From an uncultured Spirochaetales bacterium (GTDB lineage Bacteria; Spirochaetota; Spirochaetia; Sphaerochaetales; Sphaerochaetaceae), in NCBI GenBank assembly GCA_934247875.1, contig CAKQJZ010000003.1, positions 1 to 52,957 on the forward strand: a stretch of DNA of 52,957 bases, in the 5' to 3' direction. Shown here one piece after another: positions 1-7,239 of this stretch. Positions within the stretch are counted from its first letter, which is position 1. Each line of letters opens with the position of its first letter. A program made the position numbers and the translations under genes. The notes under the pieces are model-generated. The model saw nothing but the letters and a program-made list of their open reading frames with translations, was not told the origin of the DNA and made no database searches.

Positions 1-102
1 GATCAGTTTGCTTCAGATAGTTCAAAGACAGTTCATCTTGTTGGAATAAACTTCTCATCAAGTGAGAAGAACATCAATGAGTGGAAAGAAGAGATTCTTT
101 GA
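1..102 (+). CDS. C-terminal end of an AAA-ATPase-like / PD-(D/E)XK nuclease-superfamily protein (partial)
   Basis: The window opens inside a reading frame that runs 33 codons to a TGA at 100-102. The tail contains VHLVGINFSS followed by a N-I-N-E-W-K pattern. This resembles the extreme C-terminus of the large bacterial family with an N-terminal AAA-ATPase-like domain and a C-terminal PD-(D/E)XK nuclease domain (DUF1703 type), where the last beta strand reads roughly GISFSSETRNIxEW. The start and the catalytic parts lie outside the window, so function is not assessable here. The gene is convergent with the threonine-synthase-like gene. Identification rests on a short tail only. Confidence 0.6.
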   Translation, partial: DQFASDSSKTVHLVGINFSSSEKNINEWKEEIL

Positions 103-134
103 ATAAAAATGGTGCTGCTTTTGTTCACAGCACC
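103..134 (-). terminator. Intrinsic terminator of the minus-strand PLP operon
   Basis: Perfect 7-bp stem GGTGCTG (111-117) / CAGCACC (128-134) with a 10-nt loop. On the minus strand the stem is followed by ATTTTTATT, a typical U-tract, just past the stop of the gene ending at 146. On the plus strand there is no good T-run, so it mainly serves the minus-strand gene. Confidence 0.75.
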
Positions 135-145
135 GTTAGGCTTTA

Positions 146-1366
146 TCAGAATGGAAGCTTATCAATTTCAGCTACGTCATTCTCTATAGCTGGTGGCATC
201 TGTACTCTGCCATCAAATGCTTTCATATCTTTGAATCCGGTGCCAGTCAATAAGACAACTGCTGTAGCATTTTCGCCAAGTTCTTTTACGAAATGGTCTC
301 TGTCTTTCTTGAATGCAGCATAAGCGCATGCAGCTGCTGGTTCTGCAAGAACTCCTGCTTCTCTTGTCAGATCAAGCTGGGAAGATAGAATTGCTTCATC
401 TTCTACTGTTACTGCCCATCCATTGCTCTCTTTTATATATCTGACAGCCATGCGTCCATTAGCAGGAAGGGAGACAGATATTGAGTCTGCGCGTGTTGTT
501 GCATTGAATGGAGTATAGTCATTCTCAGTAAGTGCATTTGTTATAGCTCTGGACTCTTCGCTTTGGCATGCGATGATTCTTGGAAGCTTATCAATCAAGC
601 CTGCTTTCTTTAAATCAATGAAGCCCTTTGCAACACCTGCGATAATGCATCCATCTCCAACTGGAACATATATAGCATCTGGTGCTTTTCTTCCCATCTG
701 CTCAAATAACTCAATAGAAATTGATTTCTTTCCTTCAATAGTCATTGGATTATATGCAGTGTTTCTGTTTATGCCGCCTTTCTTCTTTGTGTATTCAATA
801 GAGAGTTTGAATGCATCGTCATATGTGCCTTTTACAGGAACAACCTTAGCTCCATATAGTACAGATTGCATGAGCTTATTGATTGGGGCAGATGCTGGAA
901 CGAACAATATGATATCCAAATCCAGCGCAGCGCCTACTGCACTCATAGCAGCTCCTGCGTTGCCAGTAGAAGCAAGTGCAATCTTTTTCTCTCCAAGTGC
1001 TTTAGCCTGAAGTGCGACTTCATAGCTTGCTCTGTCTTTGAATGAGCCAGAGATCAGCTGCGAGTCAAGCTTGAAAAGAAGATTAGGAGTTCCAAGTGCC
1101 TTAGAAATTCTTTTAGGCCTCATCAGTGGAGTGATTCCAATAGGGTACTCACTCTCATCTTCTGCTTGGTAAGGATAGAAATCATTCGGAGTGACATGCT
1201 CTTTCTCTCTTGCTGCTTTTAGCACATCATCGCTTAGCTCGACAATCAAGTTGCCTTTGCTGAATGTCTTTCCATCATTTTCTTTCTCACAAATAGGACA
1301 CTGATACATAATTGCATCAGTCTCATAAACTTTGCCACAATCTGAACATACGTATCTGAAGCGCAT
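146..1366 (-). CDS. Threonine synthase-like PLP-dependent enzyme
   Basis: A 406-residue fold-type II PLP enzyme of the threonine synthase family. The N-terminus carries a zinc-ribbon-like pair of CxxC motifs (about residues 8-11 and 23-26), as in one branch of threonine synthases. The PLP lysine is in SGSFKDRAS near residue 109, and the phosphate-binding glycine region is STGNAGAAMSA. Threonine synthase converts O-phosphohomoserine to threonine, but no other threonine genes are nearby. The gene lies downstream of a second PLP enzyme and beside the purine/selenium island, so a diverged role is possible. The start is set by GAGAGG about 7 nt upstream of the ATG. It is co-directional with the gene ending at 1413, separated by a hairpin with a T-run. 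Family is secure; substrate is not. Confidence 0.8.
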   Translation of the reverse strand: MRFRYVCSDCGKVYETDAIMYQCPICEKENDGKTFSKGNLIVELSDDVLKAAREKEHVTPNDFYPYQAEDESEYPIGITPLMRPKRISKALGTPNLLFKLDSQLISGSFKDRASYEVALQAKALGEKKIALASTGNAGAAMSAVGAALDLDIILFVPASAPINKLMQSVLYGAKVVPVKGTYDDAFKLSIEYTKKKGGINRNTAYNPMTIEGKKSISIELFEQMGRKAPDAIYVPVGDGCIIAGVAKGFIDLKKAGLIDKLPRIIACQSEESRAITNALTENDYTPFNATTRADSISVSLPANGRMAVRYIKESNGWAVTVEDEAILSSQLDLTREAGVLAEPAAACAYAAFKKDRDHFVKELGENATAVVLLTGTGFKDMKAFDGRVQMPPAIENDVAEIDKLPF

Positions 1367-1378
1367 TATTTACCTCTC

Positions 1379-1411
1379 AAAAATAGGCCGGGGCTTGAAC
1401 CCCGGAGCCTA
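1379..1411 (-). terminator. Hairpin plus T-run between the two PLP genes (partial terminator/attenuator)
   Basis: Left arm 1384-1393 (TAGGCCGGGG) pairs with 1400-1411 (CCCCGGAGCCTA) around a CTTGAA loop. On the minus strand it is followed at once by TTTTTGAGAGG. The T-run runs directly into the Shine-Dalgarno of the downstream gene, so readthrough or partial termination probably sets the ratio of the two PLP enzymes. Confidence 0.6.
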
Positions 1412-1412
1412 G

Positions 1413-2879
1413 TTATTCTTCATCAATCATATCATTGAATTCTGTAATCAGCTTATCAATCTTCTTACTGAGCTTTGGAATATCTTTCCAGTAATTCCTA
1501 TCATACCACTGTCTGTTGAGCTCTTCATAGGTCTTGCCTTGCTGCTCAACCCATGTGTAGTACTTAAGGTTGTGGATTCTGAGTCTATCATAGTAGCCAA
1601 GCTCAAGAGCATTATCGATACCCTGATGGCGAAGAGCTGCTGCATGAACTCTAGCAGCTTCTGTCTTGCTGAACTTGCCTTGCTGCTCATCGAGCTCTTG
1701 GAGTCTTGATGTGTACATAACAGAGCTATCTGTAAGGATAGTGAATATTACATCATCTTCATCCATCTCATAGTATTTAGCCATCTTGATAGCAGATAGA
1801 GTATTGCCAATACCAGAAATTCCGAAGTACTTGAGATTATCGATATCTGCATCGCTGATTCCAATAGACTTCAAGTATTCAATGCCATCGCTTTCATTGA
1901 ATAAGCGGTAGATATCCATACAATCCTGGTCATCGATAGCGAGAACCATATCTGTATTCTTTACATTGTGGATCCATGGAACGTGCTTGTCTCCAATTCC
2001 TTCGATTCTGTGTCCGCCAAATCCATTTCTGAGGAGAGTAGGGCACTGAAGTGCTTCGCCTGCACCGATTTTCAAGTTAGGGTAAACATCCTTAAGATGG
2101 TCGCCTGCTGCCAGTGTGCCGCCAGAGCCAGTTGAAGATGCATAGCCTCTTACGTTATCGCTCTTGATTCCAAGCTTCTTGATGATTTCAAGAATAGCAG
2201 ATCCTGTGATCTCATAGTGCCAGAGATAGTTCTCGAACTGCTCGAACTGGTTGAAGATAACAATGTGCTTGCCTCTTGTTTCATCAAGCTCATGGCACTT
2301 ATCGAAAATCTCTTTTACGTTTGATTCGCAGCCAGGAGTTGCAATGATCTCTCCTGCAACTGTCTTAAGCCAATCAAATCTTTCCTTAGACATCTCTGCT
2401 GGAAGGATAGCAATGCTCTTGCATCCAAGAAGTGCTGAGTTATATGCGCCGCCTCTGCAGTAGTTGCCAGTGCTTGGCCATACTGCCTGCTGTGAAGATG
2501 CGTCGAAGTTGCCTGTTGCCAGTGCTGGAGCGAGGCATGAATATGTTGCGCCTACTTTATGAGCTCCTGTTGGGAAATACTTTCCAACTAAGCCGATTAT
2601 TCTAGCTTTGCATCCTGTGAGAGCTTTTGGAATCTCGATGAAGTTGACATCACCATAAAGACCGCCTTTCTCTTTTCTCTCATTGTGCCAGTTGATTCTA
2701 TAGAGGTTAACAGGATTTACATCCCAAAGTCCTACGCTCTTAAGCTTTTCCTTTACGTCCTCACTGATTAAATCAGGATTCTTCATCTCTGCAAATGTTG
2801 GTAGCTTGATGCCTTTTTCTCTGCAAAGCTCTGCATTCTTTTTGATTATATCAGGTTTTCTTTTAAGATTAATTAGCAT
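1413..2879 (-). CDS. PLP-dependent cysteine synthase/tryptophan synthase beta-like enzyme
   Basis: A 488-residue fold-type II PLP protein. The Schiff-base lysine is in TGAHKVGAT at about residue 108. Other landmarks are PSTGNYCRGGA, the STGSGGTLAAGD phosphate loop, and a C-terminal region with HAAALRHQGI. It is longer than ordinary cysteine synthases (about 310 residues) and is not the E. coli YgeX diaminopropionate ammonia-lyase type by its motifs. Comparable proteins are usually annotated only as PLP-dependent lyase/thiolase. Start: AGGAGG lies 7-8 nt before the ATG, and a TTTACA-16-TATATT promoter sits at 2905-2932. It is first gene of a two-gene operon with the threonine-synthase-like gene. 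Placement near ygfK/ssnA/ygeY/ygeW suggests work on a diamino acid or carbamoylated intermediate, but that is inference. Confidence 0.75.
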   Translation of the reverse strand: MLINLKRKPDIIKKNAELCREKGIKLPTFAEMKNPDLISEDVKEKLKSVGLWDVNPVNLYRINWHNERKEKGGLYGDVNFIEIPKALTGCKARIIGLVGKYFPTGAHKVGATYSCLAPALATGNFDASSQQAVWPSTGNYCRGGAYNSALLGCKSIAILPAEMSKERFDWLKTVAGEIIATPGCESNVKEIFDKCHELDETRGKHIVIFNQFEQFENYLWHYEITGSAILEIIKKLGIKSDNVRGYASSTGSGGTLAAGDHLKDVYPNLKIGAGEALQCPTLLRNGFGGHRIEGIGDKHVPWIHNVKNTDMVLAIDDQDCMDIYRLFNESDGIEYLKSIGISDADIDNLKYFGISGIGNTLSAIKMAKYYEMDEDDVIFTILTDSSVMYTSRLQELDEQQGKFSKTEAARVHAAALRHQGIDNALELGYYDRLRIHNLKYYTWVEQQGKTYEELNRQWYDRNYWKDIPKLSKKIDKLITEFNDMIDEE

Positions 2880-2904
2880 TAGATTGCCTCCTGTCTTGTT
2901 TCAG

Positions 2905-2932
2905 AATATAAGGGGAAAATCAATGTTGTAAA
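2905..2932 (-). promoter_or_regulatory. Promoter of the PLP enzyme operon
   Basis: Reading the minus strand: -35 TTTACA (2932-2927), 16-nt spacer, -10 TATATT (2910-2905), about 26 nt before the ATG at 2879. Both hexamers match consensus at 5 of 6 positions. Confidence 0.55.
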
Positions 2933-2987
2933 GAAAAATCTTCATATAAATAGTATTTTTGATGAAAAATTTACATTTCACGCAATT

Positions 2988-3527
2988 TTATAGAGAATAC
3001 CTTCCGTTTTTGCTTTTTTTGATTCTTTCGTCTTCCAAGCCCCTCTCAAATAGCTCTCTGACTTTGGCTCCCATCTTGTCCCAGCCCATAGTGCTGAGAA
3101 ACAGAGGAGCAAGTTCCTTTTTATATGGCTTGCCAGAAATAGAAGAGAGCATAGTTATCAGAGCATTAGCAGATTCTATTGTTGGTATCTGGTATGAGTA
3201 TCTGACAGCAGCATCTGGAGTTGGCCTATAGAAGTTCTCTTCGCTTCCGTTATGGAATACTTTCTCTCCATTTTCAACAGTCGCTTCAAAAGGCAAGCGC
3301 TCCTCAATTTTGATTAATAGCTCTAAAAGCCTTGAGCCGACTTTCATAAGCGAGAAGCTGTTGATGACTCTTTTAAATAAGAGTGATTCTTTAATAGGCC
3401 CCTCGCACTCTATTACAGCTTCCATTCTTTTCAGAATCTCATCATCATATACGCCTGACAAGAGCTCTTCTGGGCTTTTGTTCTCTACAGATAGGTCTGT
3501 GACAATATAATCTCTTTTTTCAATCAT
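2988..3527 (-). CDS. DUF3320-like domain protein
   Basis: A 179-residue protein. The middle (about residues 30-100) contains ECEGPIKESLLFKRVINSF and KVGSRLLELL. This is the pattern of the DUF3320 domain that normally sits at the C-terminus of large DUF4011/superfamily I helicase-type proteins. Here it stands alone, without helicase motifs. The C-terminal part (ISGKPYKKELAPLFL...MGWDKMGAKV) is helical and uncharacterised. No function can be assigned. There is no Shine-Dalgarno; instead TAAAAT ends exactly 6 nt before the ATG, so the transcript is predicted to be leaderless. It is divergent from the small membrane protein gene at 3639. Confidence 0.65.
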   Translation of the reverse strand: MIEKRDYIVTDLSVENKSPEELLSGVYDDEILKRMEAVIECEGPIKESLLFKRVINSFSLMKVGSRLLELLIKIEERLPFEATVENGEKVFHNGSEENFYRPTPDAAVRYSYQIPTIESANALITMLSSISGKPYKKELAPLFLSTMGWDKMGAKVRELFERGLEDERIKKSKNGRYSL

Positions 3528-3533
3528 GATAAT

Positions 3534-3563
3534 ATTTTATTGCATTTTTGTAGATTTGGTGAA
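3534..3563 (-). promoter_or_regulatory. Leaderless promoter of the DUF3320-like gene
   Basis: Minus strand: TTCACC (3563-3558), 18-nt spacer, TAAAAT (3539-3534), then ATTATC and the ATG at 3527. The -10 position puts +1 on the A of the start codon. Confidence 0.5.
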
Positions 3564-3638
3564 TTTATCGCGGCAACTCTTTTCTATTTATTCTTTGATG
3601 GTATTATTGAATTAATTATTTAGATTAGGAGGTCTCTT

Positions 3639-3995
3639 ATGGATGAGAATGAAGTAAAAGTTGAAGAAGTACAGACTGAGGCCGTTAAAGAAGAGAAAGT
3701 TGCAGCTCCAGCACTTAACGAGAAAAAGAATAGCTATGGTGGCTTATTTTCAGTTGCTTTGTTGTCTATAATTCTTCCAGGCATCGTTGGTCTAGTGCTA
3801 GGAATCATAGCACTTGTCAAGAGCTCTAAACTCAGAAAGAGCGTTGATCATAGCCTTGTTACAGCTTCTTTTGTAATGAGCATCGTCGGCTTAGTAGTCA
3901 GTGCATTAAGCGTTATTATTTTTGCACTCAGTGCTTCTTTGATTGCTGAAGTTCTGAGAATGGCAATTTATGATTGCTTTTATTGCTGGTACTAA
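3639..3995 (+). CDS. Small membrane protein, DUF4190-like
   Basis: A 118-residue protein with a charged, Glu/Lys-rich N-terminal third (about residues 1-33) and two hydrophobic helices, LFSVALLSIILPGIVGLVLG and FVMSIVGLVVSALSVIIF, joined by a basic loop (KSSKLRKS). This is the layout of DUF4190-type envelope proteins of unknown function. The start is supported by TTAGGAGG 8-9 nt upstream. The last residues (YDCFYCWY) are not membrane-like, whereas the +1 frame directly downstream reads MIAFIAGTNVLYLTGF and stops at the terminator. A one-base frameshift near 3966-3970 may therefore have replaced a hydrophobic tail. A strong terminator follows at 4021. Confidence 0.65.
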   Translation: MDENEVKVEEVQTEAVKEEKVAAPALNEKKNSYGGLFSVALLSIILPGIVGLVLGIIALVKSSKLRKSVDHSLVTASFVMSIVGLVVSALSVIIFALSASLIAEVLRMAIYDCFYCWY

Positions 3996-4020
3996 TGTTT
4001 TGTACTTAACAGGTTTTTGA

Positions 4021-4051
4021 GAGGTCATGGCATCTATATGACCTCTTTTTT
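4021..4051 (+). terminator. Intrinsic terminator after the small membrane protein gene
   Basis: GAGGTCAT (4021-4028) pairs perfectly with ATGACCTC (4038-4045) and is followed by TTTTTT (4046-4051). It insulates the ygfK promoter from upstream transcription. Confidence 0.9.
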
Positions 4052-4067
4052 GTTGCGAAATGTTGCA
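4051..4067 (+). promoter_or_regulatory. Direct-repeat operator motif, site 1 (ygfK promoter)
   Basis: TGTTGC-GAAA-TGTTGCA: two TGTTGC half-sites with a 10-bp period (one helical turn). It ends 9 nt before the -35 box of the ygfK promoter, a position typical of an activator site. The same motif is seen at 10004-10020, 23998-24014 (reverse) and 52819-52835 (reverse). Confidence 0.6.
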
Positions 4068-4076
4068 CGTTTTTAT

Positions 4077-4104
4077 TTGACACTATTCATTTCTAAGGTA
4101 AAAT
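4077..4104 (+). promoter_or_regulatory. Promoter of the ygfK-ssnA-ygeY operon
   Basis: TTGACA (4077-4082), 16-nt spacer, TAAAAT (4099-4104). The predicted start of transcription is near 4111. An AGGAG at 4122-4126 precedes the ygfK ATG at 4133. Confidence 0.7.
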
Positions 4105-4132
4105 TAAATAAATACCACATTAGGAGTGAACA

Positions 4133-7100
4133 ATGGCAGATTTAATGAGACCAGTACCTTTTTCAGAACTCCTGGAAAGAATCGTTGGCGAATTCAGTTT
4201 ACATGGTTCTATTTTCGGAGTTGATAAGCATCAGTTTTATTCAGATAAAGGCGAGAAGAAAATAAAGGTTTTTTCACAGGAGTGCTCCACGCCAGTTGGG
4301 CCCGCTGCTGGACCTCATTCTCAGCTAGCACAGAACATAATCACAAGCTATCTTTGTGGTGCTAGATTCATTGAACTTAAGACAGTTCAGATCATGGATC
4401 ATCTTGAGATCGCTAAGCCTTGTATCGATGCACGCGATGAAGGCCATAACACAGAGTGGTCTACAGAGTATACACTCGAGAAAGCGTATGATGAGTATCT
4501 GAAAGCCTGGATCATTCTTCATATGATTGAAGCTGCAATGAAGGAAGAGAAGATTGCTGCTCCTTCATTTATCTTCAACATGTCTGTTGGCTATAACCTT
4601 GAAGGCATCAAGCAAGAGAAGATGCAGACATACATCGATAGCATGATCGATGCAAATAAGAAAGCTGAATTCAGGGAGTATATAGAAGAGGCTAAGGCAA
4701 TGCTTAAGGATGGCCTATTTGAAGGCACTCCATGGGCAGGAAGAGAAGACCTTGCTTCTGAGTCTCTAGATCTGATTTCAAGCAATATATCTCCTTCAGT
4801 TACTATCTCAACAATGCATGGCTGTCCTCCAAAAGAGATTGAGGCAATCTGTACTTATATGCTTAAAGAAAAGCATCTGAATACATTCGTTAAACTCAAT
4901 CCAACACTTCTTGGCTATGATACTGTCAGAGCAATTCTCGATAACCTGGGATTCAATAAAGTAGTTCTCAAGAGAGAGTCATTTGAACATGATTTGCAGC
5001 TTGTAGATGCTAAAGCGATGCTTCATAGACTTGTAGATCTTGCTAAAGAGCTTGGACTTGGATTTGGCGTTAAGCTTACTAATACGCTTGGCAACGTAAA
5101 CAATGGCGGAGTTCTCCCTGGAGATGAGCGCTATATGTCAGGCCGTGCACTTCTTCCAATCTCAACTCGTGTTGCACTTGTTCTATCTGAAGAGTTTGAT
5201 GGCAAGCTTCCAATCTCATATTCAGGTGGTGCATCAGCACTATCGATTGGTGATTTATTCGCACTTGGAATCCATCCTATTACAGTTGCAACAGATATGC
5301 TTAAGCCAGGTGGCTATCAGCGCATGACTCAGATGGCTGAGATCTTAAAGGGGCAGGAGAGTGGCTGGAAGAGTGATGTTGTGGATATTTCAAAGCTTAA
5401 GGCATTGATAGAGAAAGCATCAGATCCAAATGGTATTTCATCTAAGCCTTGGAGAGGCGATTATAAGGCTAAAGTAGGAGACGAGTTGGAGCTGTTTGAT
5501 TGCTATGTTGCTCCTTGCGTTGCTTCTTGTCCAATCCATCAGCCAATTCCAGATTATATTGCACTTGCTGCAGAGAATAGAGAAGCAGAAGCTCTTGCTC
5601 TTATATATATGGATAATGCTCTTCCTAATATTACAGGCTGGATCTGTGACCATCAGTGTCAGAATCATTGTTCACGCCTGGATTATGAAGGTCCTGTTCA
5701 GATAAGAGAAGTAAAGAGACTTTTAGCTGAAGGCTACTTTGAAGAATATAAGAAGGAAATTTGGGAAGGAAAGAAAGAACCAAGTGATGTAAAGGCTGCA
5801 GTAATCGGCGCAGGCCCTGCAGGTCTCGCAGCTGCTTACTTCCTCGCTCGCGCTGGTTTCGATACCACAGTCTTTGAGAAAGAAGATAGAGCAGGTGGTG
5901 TTGTTGCCAATACTATTCCTGAGTTCAGAATCCCGCTAGCAGCAGTTGATAGAGATATCGCATTCATAGAAGAAGTTGGTGCTAAGTTTGTATTCAGCAC
6001 ATCCAAGACTGTTTCTCAGCTGAAGAGCGAAGGCTATGAATATATCTTCATCTCTGTTGGTGCTGAGAAATCAAATGATCCTGGTGTAAGTGGAAATGGT
6101 GAGAGAGAAAGCGCTATTCGCTTCCTCTATAATGCAAAGCATGGTGTTCTTCCTCATCTTGGCAAGAATGTTGTAATAGTTGGTGGCGGTAACACTGCTA
6201 TGGATGCAGCTAGAATGGCAAAGAGATGCGCAGGTGTTGAGAGCGTACATGTAATCTACCGCAGATCGATTGAAGAGATGCCAGCAGATATAGAAGAGTA
6301 TAGAGCTGCATTGAATGATGGCATTGAGTTCTGCTTCTTGGCTAATCCTAAGGATATGACAGATGGAATGCTCACTGTTTCAATTATGGAACTTGGAGAG
6401 GCTGATGCGTCTGGCAGAAGAAGACCAGTAGATACTGGCAGAACATTCACAATTCCATGTTCATATCTAATCAGCGCTATTGGTGAAAAAGCAGATCCAG
6501 AGCTTCTGAAGAGCCTTGGCTCAGATGAAGAAGATGTATTTGTTATCGGAGATGCTGCAACTGGCCCATCTACTGTAGTCAGATGCATCAGAAGCGCTAA
6601 AGACGCAGTTGAGAGTGTTCTCGATAAGCTCTATGAAGAGGCTGATGACGAGTTTGAAGATGTTCCAGCAGCTGAAGAAGAAAGCGAGTGCGACGAAGAA
6701 GAGCTGACAGATGAGGAGCTTACTGAAGAAGAGAATAGCTTCTTTGAAGAGATCAGAGCTAAGAAGAGCAGAATCACACTTCCAGCAGCACATGGAGATA
6801 AAGAGTTCTTCAAGATTGAAGCTTCACGCTGTAATGAGTGCTCATACTTATGCAATAAGTGCGTAGAAGTTTGTCCTAACAGAGCTAATGTTTCATTGGA
6901 TTTAAGAGAGAGTGGTCTATTTGATGATCCATTCCAGATCCTCCACTTGGATGCTTATTGCAATGAATGCGGCAACTGTGAGACATTCTGTCCTCATAAT
7001 GGCGGACCATACAAGAAGAAGTTCACACTATTCTCAAGGCTTGATGATTTTGAAAATAGCACTAATAGCGGCTTCTTCGTAGATGAAGACAAAGTAACTA

Positions 7101-7237
7101 TTCGTCTTAAAGATAAGATCATCAAGGGTAAAGTAGGCTCATCTGGTGTTATTGCAGATGTTCCAGATGAAGTCAAAGCAGTGATTGATGAAGTATTCAT
7201 CAGCTATCCATATCTATTGGGAGCAGTAGAGGAGTAA
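4133..7237 (+). CDS. ygfK: YgfK: multi-domain Fe-S/FAD oxidoreductase (putative selenate reductase subunit family)
   Basis: A 1034-residue cytoplasmic flavoprotein, full length for YgfK. Residues 1-440 form a dihydroorotate-dehydrogenase-like TIM barrel (VGPAAGPHSQLAQN, VKLNPTLLGYD). A GltD-like module follows: a cysteine cluster near 457-520 (CYVAPCVASCP, CDHQCQNHC), an FAD Rossmann motif GAGPAGLAAA near 560, and an NAD(P)H motif VGGGNTAMDAA near 682. A long acidic linker spans about 836-872. The C-terminus is a two-cluster ferredoxin domain (CNECSYLCNKCVEVCP near 900; CNECGNCETFCP near 942). The name comes from loss of selenate reduction in E. coli mutants. In SDMH/purine clusters it probably passes electrons between NAD(P)H or ferredoxin and another oxidoreductase; the substrate is unsettled. 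First gene of ygfK-ssnA-ygeY. Confidence 0.92.
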   Translation: MADLMRPVPFSELLERIVGEFSLHGSIFGVDKHQFYSDKGEKKIKVFSQECSTPVGPAAGPHSQLAQNIITSYLCGARFIELKTVQIMDHLEIAKPCIDARDEGHNTEWSTEYTLEKAYDEYLKAWIILHMIEAAMKEEKIAAPSFIFNMSVGYNLEGIKQEKMQTYIDSMIDANKKAEFREYIEEAKAMLKDGLFEGTPWAGREDLASESLDLISSNISPSVTISTMHGCPPKEIEAICTYMLKEKHLNTFVKLNPTLLGYDTVRAILDNLGFNKVVLKRESFEHDLQLVDAKAMLHRLVDLAKELGLGFGVKLTNTLGNVNNGGVLPGDERYMSGRALLPISTRVALVLSEEFDGKLPISYSGGASALSIGDLFALGIHPITVATDMLKPGGYQRMTQMAEILKGQESGWKSDVVDISKLKALIEKASDPNGISSKPWRGDYKAKVGDELELFDCYVAPCVASCPIHQPIPDYIALAAENREAEALALIYMDNALPNITGWICDHQCQNHCSRLDYEGPVQIREVKRLLAEGYFEEYKKEIWEGKKEPSDVKAAVIGAGPAGLAAAYFLARAGFDTTVFEKEDRAGGVVANTIPEFRIPLAAVDRDIAFIEEVGAKFVFSTSKTVSQLKSEGYEYIFISVGAEKSNDPGVSGNGERESAIRFLYNAKHGVLPHLGKNVVIVGGGNTAMDAARMAKRCAGVESVHVIYRRSIEEMPADIEEYRAALNDGIEFCFLANPKDMTDGMLTVSIMELGEADASGRRRPVDTGRTFTIPCSYLISAIGEKADPELLKSLGSDEEDVFVIGDAATGPSTVVRCIRSAKDAVESVLDKLYEEADDEFEDVPAAEEESECDEEELTDEELTEEENSFFEEIRAKKSRITLPAAHGDKEFFKIEASRCNECSYLCNKCVEVCPNRANVSLDLRESGLFDDPFQILHLDAYCNECGNCETFCPHNGGPYKKKFTLFSRLDDFENSTNSGFFVDEDKVTIRLKDKIIKGKVGSSGVIADVPDEVKAVIDEVFISYPYLLGAVEE

Positions 7238-7239
7238 TA

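Noticed and set aside
4051..4067. Sigma-54 promoter at the TGTTGC repeats
   Set aside because: TTGCA fits a -12 element, but the -24 GG is TT at every site and spacing is one base off. A good sigma-70-type promoter lies just downstream at ygfK.
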